Source: Bacteroidales bacterium (GTDB taxonomy: Bacteria; Bacteroidota; Bacteroidia; Bacteroidales; 4484-276). From it: DNA of 14,683 bases. Below are positions 1-7,237 of this stretch, piece by piece. The stretch's first letter is position 1. Each line of letters starts with the position of its first letter. The notes under the pieces are model-generated. The model was not told the DNA's origin. It searched no databases and saw only the letters and a program-made list of their open reading frames with translations. A program made the position numbers and the translations under genes. The DNA is taken from NCBI GenBank assembly GCA_018400545.1, contig JAGYLT010000024.1:1-14683 (forward strand), in the 5' to 3' direction.

Positions 1-2027
1 AAATTCGCTCCAAAAACCTACACCTCCAAAAGTCTTCCGTAACCCTCGGAACGGTGAGCGTCTCAGCCGAGAGGCAGGCTGCCAAAACCGAAACACGGAC
101 TTCAATTGTAAAAGTTACGCCTTTGGAAATAAAGCAGATACCAACCGTTGGTGGTCAGGCCGACATTGCACAATACCTGCAGGTGTTGCCGGGTGTTATT
201 TTTACCGGCGACCAGGGCGGACAGCTTTATATCCGGGGAGGTTCGCCCATTCAAAACAAAGTGCTTTTGGATGGGATGGTGATCTACAATCCGTTTCATT
301 CCATCGGTTTGTTTTCGGTTTTTGAAACCGATATCATCCGAAATGCCGATATCTATACCGGCGGATTCAACGCAAACCATGGTGGGCGCATTTCGTCTGT
401 AATGGATATCACCATCCGAGACGGGAATAAGAAACGAATGGCCGGGAAAGTGAGTGCTTCCACTTTTGGTGCAAACCTGCTTTTGGAGGGGCCCATCAAA
501 AAACAGGAAGAAGATGGCGGTGGAAGTTCATCGTTTATTTTTTCTGCAAAAAATTCCTATCTGGAGCAATCTTCACAGGTTTTTTATGATTATGTGAATG
601 ATGACGGGCTTCCGTTTAATTTTCTGGACCTTTACGGAAAGGTTTCTTTAAACAGCGAGAATGGCAGTAAAATCAACCTGTTTGGATTTAATTTTACCGA
701 CAAAGTAAATTACCAGGACATTTCCGATTACAGTTGGGATGCGTTTGGCGGAGGTGCGAATTTTGTTATCATACCCGGCAATTCTCCGGTTTTGATGGAA
801 GGTATTATGGCTTACTCCTCCTATAAAATGCAACTCGACGAGGTAAACCAGCCCCCAAGAACCAGTTCGATCAACGGTTTTAATGCCGGGTTGAATTTTA
901 CCTATTTTATGGGCAGCGACGAACTCAAGTACGGTTTGGAAATCAATGGTTTTAAAACCGATTTCGAGTTTTTTAATGAGACGGGCTCTCGCATTGAACA
1001 GCAACAAAATACAACCGAAATTGCCCTTTACGGGAAGTATAAGCTTACAGCAGGAAAATTTCTGATTGAGCCGGGATTGCGCTTACAATGGTATGCATCA
1101 CTTTCCGAAATTTCGCTCGAGCCGCGCTTTTCGATGAAATACAATGCCACCGATGCTACACGACTAAAACTCGCTGCCGGATTGTATTCACAAAACCTCA
1201 TCAGCGCTCGCTCCGACAGGGATGTGGTTAACCTGTTCTATGGATTTCTTTCCGGACCGGAAAACCTGCCCGAAGAATTTGATGGTGAAGAAGTAACCGG
1301 CAAATTGCAGAAATCGCAGCACATAGTGGTTGGCGTAGAACATGATGTTAGCAGAAACCTTACGATGAACCTGGAAGGATACTACAAGTATTTTCCCCAG
1401 CTTACCAATCTGAACCGCTATAAAATTTATAATGAAGAAGATGCCCCTTCAGGAACGCCCGATATTGAGAAAAAAGACTTCCTCATCGAAAAAGGACGTG
1501 CCTATGGTATCGACCTTTCGCTGAAATACAACCGTGATGGTATTTACCTTTGGGGAGCATATTCTTTTGCTTTTGTTGAACGGTACGATGGTGAAATCTG
1601 GTACTATCCCCACTACGACCGCCGCCATAACCTTAACATGCTGGGCTCCTACACCTTTGGCGACCTGAGCCAGTGGGAGGTGAGCATTCGATGGAATTTC
1701 GGTACAGGGTTCCCGTTTACACAAACGCAAGGCTACTATGAAAAACTGTATTTTCCGGGTGGCCTCAATTCGGATTACCTGACAGAGAATGGCGAGGTAG
1801 GGATTCAATATGCCGCACTGAACGAGGGCAGGCTCCCAACTTATCACCGCCTCGACTTTAACCTTAAAAGAATATTTTTCCTTTCTGAACAAACAAAACT
1901 TCAGGCTGATGTAAGTGTAACAAATATCTACGATCGTGAAAACGTATTCTACGTGAATCGCATCTCCGGGGATATTGTACGCCAGTTGCCGATTATGCCA
2001 AGTTTCGGACTGACACTCTCATTCTAA
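1..2027 (+). CDS. TonB-dependent outer-membrane receptor, 5' end missing
   Basis: The protein is an outer-membrane beta-barrel with an internal plug that takes up a ligand using TonB/ExbBD energy; the substrate cannot be read from sequence. The frame is open from base 3 with no stop, so the true start lies upstream. The GTG at 54 is an internal codon, because the residues before it (LQKSSVTLGTVSVSAERQ) match the usual pre-plug linker. The plug spans roughly the first 130 visible residues and includes LQVLPGV, YIRGGSP, VLLDGMVIYNP and NANHGGRISSVMDI. The rest is barrel, with alternating aromatic strands, and it ends in LTLSF with a terminal Phe as expected for Bam-dependent porins. A carboxypeptidase-like regulatory domain often precedes the plug in Bacteroidota and would lie outside the window. 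No SusD-like partner follows, so a SusC/D pair is not supported. A hairpin terminator lies 45 bp downstream. Confidence 0.93.
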   Translation, partial: IRSKNLHLQKSSVTLGTVSVSAERQAAKTETRTSIVKVTPLEIKQIPTVGGQADIAQYLQVLPGVIFTGDQGGQLYIRGGSPIQNKVLLDGMVIYNPFHSIGLFSVFETDIIRNADIYTGGFNANHGGRISSVMDITIRDGNKKRMAGKVSASTFGANLLLEGPIKKQEEDGGGSSSFIFSAKNSYLEQSSQVFYDYVNDDGLPFNFLDLYGKVSLNSENGSKINLFGFNFTDKVNYQDISDYSWDAFGGGANFVIIPGNSPVLMEGIMAYSSYKMQLDEVNQPPRTSSINGFNAGLNFTYFMGSDELKYGLEINGFKTDFEFFNETGSRIEQQQNTTEIALYGKYKLTAGKFLIEPGLRLQWYASLSEISLEPRFSMKYNATDATRLKLAAGLYSQNLISARSDRDVVNLFYGFLSGPENLPEEFDGEEVTGKLQKSQHIVVGVEHDVSRNLTMNLEGYYKYFPQLTNLNRYKIYNEEDAPSGTPDIEKKDFLIEKGRAYGIDLSLKYNRDGIYLWGAYSFAFVERYDGEIWYYPHYDRRHNLNMLGSYTFGDLSQWEVSIRWNFGTGFPFTQTQGYYEKLYFPGGLNSDYLTENGEVGIQYAALNEGRLPTYHRLDFNLKRIFFLSEQTKLQADVSVTNIYDRENVFYVNRISGDIVRQLPIMPSFGLTLSF

Positions 2028-2071
2028 TCTGATCTTTTCCTGTTTTTTTACCTAAAAACCAGGCATAAAAA

Positions 2072-2105
2072 AAACCTTCCGCAGGGGGGGTATTGCGGAA
2101 GGTTT
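2072..2105. terminator. Strong hairpin terminator, probably bidirectional
   Basis: An 11-bp perfect stem pairs AAACCTTCCGC (2072-2082) with GCGGAAGGTTT (2095-2105) around a 12-base G-rich loop. On the plus strand the hairpin is followed by a T-rich stretch (TTTGTGTTTT), which suits termination of the TonB receptor. Read on the minus strand it is followed by an uninterrupted run of eight T (complement of 2067-2074). It is therefore an even better terminator for any leftward transcript from the gap to its right. Confidence 0.85.
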
Positions 2106-2388
2106 GTGTTTTAGGACTTATAGACTGAAAGCTTCATTAACCAAACCTGTTTTGTAGCGTTTCAGCCTGCTTGCACCACGTACTGTTTTTTGGGACTTGA
2201 ACCCATTTGAGGGGACATTCAAATAGGGTACGATGAAAATGGATAATTCTGCCTGATAAATTTAGAAACGTGGACAAACAGTTGTGGGATGCAATATTTT
2301 AAAGAACGTATGACTTTGTAACTTTTCTTGTTAAATCTGTTGCTAAAATATATGCAATTTTTCCAATAGCCAAATATGAAATTAAAAC

Positions 2389-2404
2389 TCCTACATATGT
2401 AGGA
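2389..2404. promoter_or_regulatory. 16-bp perfect palindrome, possible operator
   Basis: The site TCCTACATATGTAGGA is a perfect inverted repeat with no loop. That form suits binding of a dimeric regulator better than an RNA hairpin. It lies about 290 bp upstream of the NTF2-like lipoprotein gene and just upstream (in the minus direction) of a possible minus-strand promoter at 2345-2374. The bases are plain to see; the function is a guess. Confidence 0.35.
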
Positions 2405-2607
2405 AAGCGGTATGTATTGAAATTTTGTATAAGCGCTGGAGAATTTTGGACGAACGTAGCCAAATTGCCAATAAGCGTTATCGCAAAATTTTTTTGAAAA
2501 TAGTGTAATTTAAAGGCATTCTAAATAATTGAAAGGTAAAAACCGGTTTTTAGACCTGAAAAATCTAATCTGTGACAAGGGGATGAAATATTTTTTTCGC
2601 AGTCTGC

Positions 2608-2638
2608 TTTCAAAAAACGAATCATTTGCTTATTTTTA
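2608..2638 (+). promoter_or_regulatory. Possible promoter of the NTF2-like lipoprotein gene
   Basis: TTTC (2608-2611) and TATTTTTA (2631-2638) are 19 bases apart. Each differs by one base from the Bacteroidota TTTG / TAnnTTTG pattern. Transcription would begin near 2644, leaving a leader of about 36 nt before the ATG at 2680. This also argues against an upstream start at 2626. Confidence 0.3.
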
Positions 2639-2679
2639 CGCATAATCTAATTTTTAAACAAACAGAAAGTGAGGCTCAT

Positions 2680-3174
2680 ATGAAAAAGTTTTTATTAATG
2701 CTTTTTATGGTTGCACTGGCTTTTGGCGGATGCAATCAGGCAAATGAAGAAACAGTTGATATTCAAAAAGAACGGGATGCCATAAAACTTGTGCTTGAAA
2801 AGTATGCCATAGCCAACGAAAATCAGGATATGTCCTTGATTGAGGATATCTGGTGCCCTTCGGAACGCATCATCAGTTTTGGTACCGAATCAGGTCAAAA
2901 GCTGGTTGGTTGGTCCGAAATTAAATCGGCGGTGGAATCGCAGTTCGGGCAATTTAGTAACACCTTTATTTCTTATCGCGATCAGATCATCGAAGTGAAT
3001 GAAACGGGAAATACTGCCTGGTTCAGCGAAATTATCAACTACAACTTCATCCGGAATGATGAGGCGCACAGCTACGAAGGGTTGCGCTACAGCGGTGTTT
3101 TGGTTAAGAAGGATGGAAGGTGGCAACTGGTTCAAACACACATGTCGGTGCCGGAAAAACCGCAAGCCAAATAG
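2680..3174 (+). CDS. NTF2/SnoaL-like domain lipoprotein
   Basis: This is a 164-residue exported lipoprotein. The start at 2680 gives a compact signal peptide, MKKFLLMLFMVALAFGGC, with the lipidated Cys at position 18; a start at 2626 would put 18 odd residues in front. The mature part is one alpha+beta domain of the NTF2-like fold (SnoaL-like/DUF4440 type). It has an N-terminal helix (RDAIKLVLEKYAIANENQD), a central strand-turn block ending FGTESGQKLVGW, and a final strand pair GVLVKKDGRWQLVQTHMS that is typical of the family. Members are found in enzymes and binding proteins alike, so no substrate is assigned. Residues after the Cys (NQANEET) are acidic and faintly resemble a Bacteroidota lipoprotein surface-export signal. 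It is a single gene on the plus strand, ended by the 3183-3215 hairpin. Confidence 0.82.
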   Translation: MKKFLLMLFMVALAFGGCNQANEETVDIQKERDAIKLVLEKYAIANENQDMSLIEDIWCPSERIISFGTESGQKLVGWSEIKSAVESQFGQFSNTFISYRDQIIEVNETGNTAWFSEIINYNFIRNDEAHSYEGLRYSGVLVKKDGRWQLVQTHMSVPEKPQAK

Positions 3175-3182
3175 CAAAAAAT

Positions 3183-3215
3183 AAAGCTGTTCCAGATCAA
3201 TGCTGAAACAGCTTT
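3183..3215. terminator. Bidirectional terminator between convergent genes
   Basis: A 9-bp stem pairs AAAGCTGTT (3183-3191) with AACAGCTTT (3207-3215) around a 15-base loop. T-rich tails occur on both sides: TTTTGGTTTT on the plus strand, and the complement of AAAAAAT on the minus strand. It serves the NTF2-like gene from the left and pheS from the right. Confidence 0.8.
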
Positions 3216-3239
3216 TGGTTTTATCAATAAATGTGATTT

Positions 3240-4280
3240 TTAAATTGCGCCCTCAAATTGCTTAAGGAACCGGATATCGTTTTCAAAAAACAACCGCAAA
3301 TCGTCGATCTGGTATTTGAGCATGGTAATCCGCTCTATGCCCATTCCGAAAGCCAGGCCTGTGTATTCTTCACTGTTGATGTTGGAGCTTTCCAGAACAT
3401 TTGGATCCACCATTCCGCATCCCAAAATTTCAACCCATCCTGAGTATTTACAAATTTTACAACCGGAACCGCCGCAAATATTACACGAAATATCCATTTC
3501 GGCGGAGGGTTCGGTAAACGGGAAATAGGAGGGCCTGAACCTAACCTTTGTATCCTTGCCAAAAAATTCATGGGCGAAGTAATACAACGTTTGTTTGAGG
3601 TCGGCAAACGAAACATTATGATCGATGTAGAGCCCTTCCACCTGGTGGAAGATACAATGCGCCCGCGCTGAGATGGCCTCGTTGCGGAATACACGGCCCG
3701 GGGCCACAACCCGGATCGGCGGTTTTTGATTTTCCATCACCCGCACCTGCACCGAAGAAGTGTGGGTACGCAGCGCTATCCTTTCCAGCGGTGGCGTTTT
3801 GTCATCGCTGATAAAAAAGGTGTCCTGCATATCCCTGGCCGGATGCTCTTCCGGGAAGTTCAGCGCCGAGAAATTGTGCCAGTCGTTTTCGATTTCGGGG
3901 CCTTCCGCCACGGTGTATCCAATTCTGCTGAAGATATCCAGGATTTGCCGGCGAACGATCGAAAGCGGATGTCGTGAACCTACATCCCTGAAATCCACCG
4001 GGCGGGTAAGGTCGATATCGGTTTCGGAGGTTTCCAGGCTTTTTTGAGCAATCTCTTTTTTTAAAGTGTTCAGTTTATCCTGTGCCTTGTTTTTCAATTC
4101 GTTCAGCACTCTGCCCATTTCTTTTCGCTCTTCTTTGGGCACATTTTTAAAATCACCAAACAATGCAGGAATTTTGCCTTTTTTGCTCAGGTAAGCAATG
4201 CGGTATTCTTCAAGTTTATCTATCGAGTCGGTTGTAAACTGGTCAACCTCCTGCATTATTTTTTCAATTTTCTCTTTCAT
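3240..4280 (-). CDS. pheS: Phenylalanyl-tRNA synthetase alpha subunit
   Basis: The alpha subunit carries the catalytic core of the alpha2beta2 enzyme that charges tRNA-Phe with phenylalanine in the cytoplasm. The ATG at 4280 gives MKEKIEK and 346 residues, the normal bacterial length; an ATG five codons upstream is less natural. Visible parts are an N-terminal coiled coil (about 1-80), the class II synthetase motif 2 with FRNEAISARAHCIFHQVEG (199-215), the Phe-binding FTEPSAEMDI (255-264), GWVEILGCGMVDPNVL, and motif 3 GLAFGMGIERITML (308-321). Cys266, 269, 274 and 277 form a CxxC-x4-CxxC knuckle that may bind zinc. pheT is not adjacent. The gene is last in a leftward series, 53 bp after a cyclophilin gene, and ends at the 3183-3215 terminator. 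Confidence 0.97.
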   Translation of the reverse strand: MKEKIEKIMQEVDQFTTDSIDKLEEYRIAYLSKKGKIPALFGDFKNVPKEERKEMGRVLNELKNKAQDKLNTLKKEIAQKSLETSETDIDLTRPVDFRDVGSRHPLSIVRRQILDIFSRIGYTVAEGPEIENDWHNFSALNFPEEHPARDMQDTFFISDDKTPPLERIALRTHTSSVQVRVMENQKPPIRVVAPGRVFRNEAISARAHCIFHQVEGLYIDHNVSFADLKQTLYYFAHEFFGKDTKVRFRPSYFPFTEPSAEMDISCNICGGSGCKICKYSGWVEILGCGMVDPNVLESSNINSEEYTGLAFGMGIERITMLKYQIDDLRLFFENDIRFLKQFEGAI

Positions 4281-4333
4281 GGTACTCCGTATCAAATCAA
4301 ATAATTCAAATTGACCCTGCCTTTTTTAAGATA

Positions 4334-4963
4334 TTATTTCAGGATTTCAATGGTCATTTTCACATCTTCAACCGGGCGGTCGCCGGGTTTTGTTTTCACG
4401 GTGGCAATTTTATCAATTACATCATATCCATCGGCAACCTGGCCAAAAACGGTATATGCGCCATCCAGATGTGGGGTGCCTCCTACTGTGGTGTAAGCTT
4501 TCATTTGTTCTTCGGTAAACGAAAAGCCCTTTTGTTGTTCCATCATTTTTAAAGTAGGCTCATTAAATACCTTGCCCTGCACAATGTAAAACTGCGATCC
4601 CGATGATTTTTTTTCGGGGTTCACGGGGTCTCCCTGACGTGCGGCTGCAAGGGCACCTTTTTTATGAAAATGATTGGGAAGAATTTCCGCCGGGATTTTG
4701 TAACCCGGATCCATTTTTCCGGCTGCGTTATGGCCGCCCTGAATCATAAAATCCTGAATCACACGGTGGAATACCGAGCCATCGTACCAGCCCTCATTCA
4801 CCAGTTTAATAAAGTTGTCGCGATGCTGCGGGGTATCGTTGTATAGATATCCCTTAATATCCCCGTAATCGGTGTGGATCACAAATTTTGTGGTTTTTTG
4901 CTGAGCCGATATACCGGCGGTTAACAGCAGAAAAAGGATGCCCGGTATTGTTATTTTTTTCAT
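4334..4963 (-). CDS. Secreted cyclophilin-type peptidyl-prolyl isomerase
   Basis: This 209-residue protein should speed cis-trans isomerisation of X-Pro bonds during folding of exported proteins. A signal peptide (residues 1-20, cleavage before QQ) places it in the periplasm. Cyclophilin motifs are FHRVIQDFMIQGG (catalytic Arg, Phe and Gln), GALAAARQGDPVNP, SGSQFYIVQGK and YTVFGQVADG. Tyr replaces the His found before VFG in eukaryotic CypA, as is common in bacteria. An insert of about 30 residues between QFYIVQG and VGGTP is shared with the upstream paralogue. The start codon lies 16 bp after the stop of that paralogue, so the two are almost certainly co-transcribed. The two proteins share the end motif KTKPGDRPVEDV. 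Confidence 0.93.
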   Translation of the reverse strand: MKKITIPGILFLLLTAGISAQQKTTKFVIHTDYGDIKGYLYNDTPQHRDNFIKLVNEGWYDGSVFHRVIQDFMIQGGHNAAGKMDPGYKIPAEILPNHFHKKGALAAARQGDPVNPEKKSSGSQFYIVQGKVFNEPTLKMMEQQKGFSFTEEQMKAYTTVGGTPHLDGAYTVFGQVADGYDVIDKIATVKTKPGDRPVEDVKMTIEILK

Positions 4964-4979
4964 CGTTGAATGGTTTCGG

Positions 4980-5747
4980 TTATTCTTTAATCAATGTAAT
5001 GTTCATTTCCACATCTTCCACAGGCCTGTCGCCGGGTTTGGTTTTTACTGATGCAATCATATCCACAACCTCAAGCCCATCAACCACTTCGCCAAAAACG
5101 GTGTAACCGTTATCCAGGAATGGTGTGCCGCCCACTTTTTTATAAGTTTCGATTTGATTGGCAGTGTAAAAAGCGCCGGTCCGTTGCGACATCTGGTTGA
5201 GCTGCTGCGCCGTTACCGGTTTGCCCTGAACGATATAAAACTGCGAGCCTGACGACCGTTTTTCCGGGTTTTGCGCATCGCCCAGCCTTGCTGCGGCCAG
5301 TGCGCCTTTTTTGTGGATGAATTCCGGTTTGATTTCCGCTTCGAGGGTATAACCCGGTCCGCCATTACCCAGCCGGTCGTTTGGCCCGGCACCGATTGAA
5401 TTGGGGTCGCCGCCCTGAATCATAAATCCGTTGATCACGCGGTGAAATATGGTTCCATTGTAAAATCCGTTTTCAACAAGTTTTACAAAATTGTCCCTGT
5501 GAATGGGTGTCTCATCATACAGTAAAACTGTGATATCGCCAAAGCTGGTGCTGATTTTGGCCTTTTGACCCTTTTTGGTGTTTTCGTCTGTGCCGGCCTT
5601 TGCTTTTTCCGGCGCCGAAGCCTGATTGCTTTTCACCTCTTTTTTAACCTGCGGGCGTTTGGTTTCTTTTTTTTCGCCCTGGTTGTTGCAGGCGGTAAAT
5701 GCAAATACTGTTAATGCTACGAGCAATATCAGATTCCTCATTTTCAT
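4980..5747 (-). CDS. Lipoprotein cyclophilin-type peptidyl-prolyl isomerase
   Basis: This is a 255-residue paralogue of the downstream isomerase and is membrane-anchored. The signal peptide ends FAFTAC with the lipid-modified Cys at residue 20. A Lys/Glu-rich, low-complexity linker of about 45 residues follows and would hold the catalytic domain away from the membrane. The cyclophilin domain has FHRVINGFMIQGGDP, GALAAARLGDAQNP, SGSQFYIVQGK and YTVFGEVVDG, so the Arg/Phe/Gln active-site residues are present. It also has a GGPGYT loop that the shorter copy lacks in part. The start could be the ATG at 5747 or the one two codons later at 5741. It is the first gene of the isomerase pair; a weak promoter-like site lies 46 bp upstream. 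Confidence 0.94.
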   Translation of the reverse strand: MKMRNLILLVALTVFAFTACNNQGEKKETKRPQVKKEVKSNQASAPEKAKAGTDENTKKGQKAKISTSFGDITVLLYDETPIHRDNFVKLVENGFYNGTIFHRVINGFMIQGGDPNSIGAGPNDRLGNGGPGYTLEAEIKPEFIHKKGALAAARLGDAQNPEKRSSGSQFYIVQGKPVTAQQLNQMSQRTGAFYTANQIETYKKVGGTPFLDNGYTVFGEVVDGLEVVDMIASVKTKPGDRPVEDVEMNITLIKE

Positions 5748-5793
5748 TGTGTAAAGTTTTTCGATTAAACAATTTAATTTTCATTTGAGGGAT

Positions 5794-5826
5794 GCAAATA
5801 ACGCAATTTTTTTGCTTTGGTTCAAG
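5794..5826 (-). promoter_or_regulatory. Weak promoter candidate for the isomerase pair
   Basis: On the minus strand CTTG (5823-5826) precedes GTTATTTG (5794-5801) by 21 bases, and the -7 box runs on into CATCCC. TTTGCA is the conserved half of the Bacteroidota -7 element, but the TA part is out of place, so this is only a candidate. The 128-bp gap after ruvC otherwise shows no clear terminator. Confidence 0.22.
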
Positions 5827-5875
5827 CCTGGAATGGTTGGATTATTTGGCTTTAAATGGTGGATGTTCGGTAAGT

Positions 5876-6430
5876 TTAGGATTTAATCCTGCCGGGATTA
5901 TCACTGATAAAATTTTTCCAGCCCGAGTAGCTCTTTTTTCCGGAAACCTTTCCCTGGTTAAAATAATGACACATGGCTGCGGCCAGGCCATCGGTGGCAT
6001 CCAGGTAGTCGGGGGATTGCTCGAGTTTCAGCAAATTGCCAAGCATACCGGCCACCTGTTCTTTGGAAGCGTTGCCATTCCCGGTGATCGATCGCTTGAT
6101 TTCGCGGGGCGAATACTCCGTGATTGGGATATCCCGAAACAGAGCTGCTGCCATAGCTACGCCCTGTGCGCGCCCAAGCTTGAGCATCGACTGTACGTTT
6201 TTGGCATAAAACGGTGCCTCGATGGAGAGTTCGTCGGGCTTGTATTCCTCCACCAGAGCCAGGGTACGCTCAAATATCTTTTTGAGTTTCATGGCATGCC
6301 CGGAGTATTTGGATAGCTTCAACACGCCCATGGTGATCAGGGTGGTGTTCTTACCCTGAACACCTATGAGCCCGTATCCCATAACTACTGTTCCCGGGTC
6401 GATGCCTAAAATGATGCGGTCGTAATTCAA
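5876..6430 (-). CDS. ruvC: Holliday junction resolvase RuvC
   Basis: This endonuclease cuts four-way DNA junctions at the end of homologous recombination, working with RuvAB. With a TTG start at 6430 the protein has 184 residues, close to the family norm. All four catalytic acids are visible: Asp11 in GIDPGT, Glu71 in SIEAPFY, and Asp144 and Asp147 in LDATDGLAAAMCH. The frame also contains an ATG at 6568, but that would add 46 unfamiliar residues and overlap the end of ispD by 52 bases. A TTG at 6448 is part of a promoter-like TAATTTTGCA. The start is thus the least certain point; the identity is not in doubt. The C-terminal tail (about 30 residues, basic) is not conserved. The gene lies 86 bp after ispD. 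Confidence 0.93.
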   Translation of the reverse strand: MNYDRIILGIDPGTVVMGYGLIGVQGKNTTLITMGVLKLSKYSGHAMKLKKIFERTLALVEEYKPDELSIEAPFYAKNVQSMLKLGRAQGVAMAAALFRDIPITEYSPREIKRSITGNGNASKEQVAGMLGNLLKLEQSPDYLDATDGLAAAMCHYFNQGKVSGKKSYSGWKNFISDNPGRIKS

Positions 6431-6445
6431 AGTGTTGTCTTTTTG

Positions 6446-6453
6446 CAAAATTA
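6446..6453 (-). promoter_or_regulatory. Possible -7 element of ruvC
   Basis: Minus-strand TAATTTTG, followed by CA, fits the TAnnTTTG(CA) pattern exactly. No TTTG-like -33 box is found at the right distance. A transcript starting near 6440 would have a leader of about 10 nt to the TTG at 6430. Confidence 0.3.
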
Positions 6454-6516
6454 GGTTTTTAACCTGAAGATTGAGGTAACTGAAATTTGCTTGAGAAAAG
6501 TGGCTATCTAAAAAGA

Positions 6517-7200
6517 CTACAAATTCCGGGCAATCAAATGTTCGGCGGGATAAATATCTTCGGGCCATGTGATTTTAATGTTTTCCCGGTTTCCTTCAAA
6601 AAGCGTGACCTGATTTCTATCCGCTTCAAAAACACTGGCATCATCCGTAAACCGTGGCTCATAAGGTTGCTGATAAGCTTTTTTTATCAGGGAGGTTTGA
6701 AAGGTTTGCGGGGTTTGTACCAGGCGGAACGCATCCCGGTTTACCGGCTTGCTTCCGGAATCAATAATTTGTCTCAACGATTCGGAAGGCCTGATAACAG
6801 GAATTGCAGCTCCGGTTTTTTTTGCAATGCTGAAACTTTCATGGATGACTTTTTCCGAAACCAATGGCCTGACACCGTCGTGAATGGCAACCAGTCCATC
6901 TTCATCAATCCTGTTGAGGCCGTTTTTTACCGAGTGAAATCGTTCTTCGCCACCGGGCACAATCTGGTGTGGAATGATAAACCGGTGCTCTGAAATGATG
7001 CGGTTCCATTCTTCGATCTGATCGAAAGGCAATACCACAACAATGAATATTTCCGGAACACAACTGTGGAATTTCAAAATGGTGTGCATCAATACAGGTT
7101 TCCCGTTAAGGGGCAAATACTGCTTGGGTGTTTCTATGCTCATGCGTTTGCCTTTCCCGCCTGCAACTATTAATACCGATTTCTTTTCTTTGTTTTCCAT
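6517..7200 (-). CDS. ispD: 2-C-methyl-D-erythritol 4-phosphate cytidylyltransferase
   Basis: IspD joins CTP and MEP to give CDP-ME, the third step of the MEP isoprenoid route. The protein has 227 residues, a normal length. The nucleotide-binding loop is AGGKGKRM (13-20) with Lys26 just after it. HDGVRP (107-112) carries the metal-binding Asp. RDAFRLVQTPQTF holds the Arg (155) that matches E. coli Arg157, and DDASVFEAD plus NIKITWPED hold the Lys (209) that matches E. coli Lys213. The GTA-like fold of sugar-nucleotide transferases is clear, and the QTPQTF block separates it from GlmU-type relatives. Its ATG follows directly on the T-run of the queA terminator, an unusual layout. ruvC follows after 86 bp. 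Confidence 0.96.
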   Translation of the reverse strand: MENKEKKSVLIVAGGKGKRMSIETPKQYLPLNGKPVLMHTILKFHSCVPEIFIVVVLPFDQIEEWNRIISEHRFIIPHQIVPGGEERFHSVKNGLNRIDEDGLVAIHDGVRPLVSEKVIHESFSIAKKTGAAIPVIRPSESLRQIIDSGSKPVNRDAFRLVQTPQTFQTSLIKKAYQQPYEPRFTDDASVFEADRNQVTLFEGNRENIKITWPEDIYPAEHLIARNL

Positions 7201-7205
7201 AAAAA

Positions 7206-7229
7206 AAGGGCTGCAAAACTACAGCCCTT
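7206..7229 (-). terminator. Intrinsic terminator of queA
   Basis: On the minus strand AAGGGCTG and CAGCCCTT form an 8-bp stem with an 8-base loop, followed by seven T. It lies 40 bp beyond the queA stop. The T-run ends exactly at the ispD ATG (7198-7200), so no room is left for a promoter between hairpin and start codon. Confidence 0.85.
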
Positions 7230-7237
7230 CAAAAGTA
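7230..7237 (-). promoter_or_regulatory. Possible -7 element of ispD at the foot of the queA terminator
   Basis: Minus-strand TACTTTTG matches TAnnTTTG exactly and touches the 5' arm of the terminator stem. No TTTG box is visible at 18-21 bases upstream. If used, transcription would begin inside the left arm, so the new RNA could not form the full terminator hairpin. Confidence 0.33.

Larger units (their letters stand above)
2106..2679. other. Long intergenic region, AT-rich, no convincing gene
   Basis: This is the longest non-coding stretch of the window. Most of it (2290-2625) is very AT-rich. The left 120 bases are richer in GC and hold a short minus-strand frame at 2118-2222 (TTG start, 34 codons, ending GLVNEAFSL) with no ATG and a stop shortly upstream. 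It is followed by the minus-strand face of the 2072-2105 terminator. A possible minus-strand promoter (TTTG at 2371-2374, 18-base spacer, TATATTTT at 2345-2352) could start a transcript of about 265 nt. A perfect 16-bp palindrome lies at 2389-2404. I recognise no known RNA family or protein here. Confidence 0.5.

Noticed and set aside
648..1892. Two minus-strand frames of 119 and 147 codons inside the TonB receptor gene
   Set aside because: Both are shadows of the receptor frame, which has continuous family-typical sequence throughout.
2191..2205. T-arm-like sequence of a tRNA on the minus strand (TGGGTTCAAGTCCCA)
   Set aside because: It matches the GTTCRANTC loop, but the fifth stem pair is missing, and no D-arm, anticodon arm or properly paired acceptor stem can be built around it. 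It could be a relic, but I cannot support a tRNA.
2420..2490. Paired ATAAGCG motifs that suggested an integron attC-like site
   Set aside because: The core does not fit GTTRRRY/RYYYAAC, the arms do not pair well, and no integrase or cassette is nearby.
5792..6316. 174-codon plus-strand frame opposite ruvC
   Set aside because: It is the antisense shadow of ruvC. The ruvC frame carries all catalytic residues, and the plus-strand frame has no recognisable domain.
6453..6465. Small inverted repeat AGGTTTTTAACCT between ispD and ruvC
   Set aside because: The stem has only five pairs and no T-run follows, so it is too weak to call a terminator.
6431..6568. N-terminal extension of RuvC to an ATG at 6568
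   Set aside because: It would overlap ispD by 52 bases and add 46 residues before the universal ILGIDPGT start of the family.
6487..6993. 168-codon plus-strand frame opposite ispD
   Set aside because: Antisense shadow of a fully recognisable ispD, with no domain of its own.
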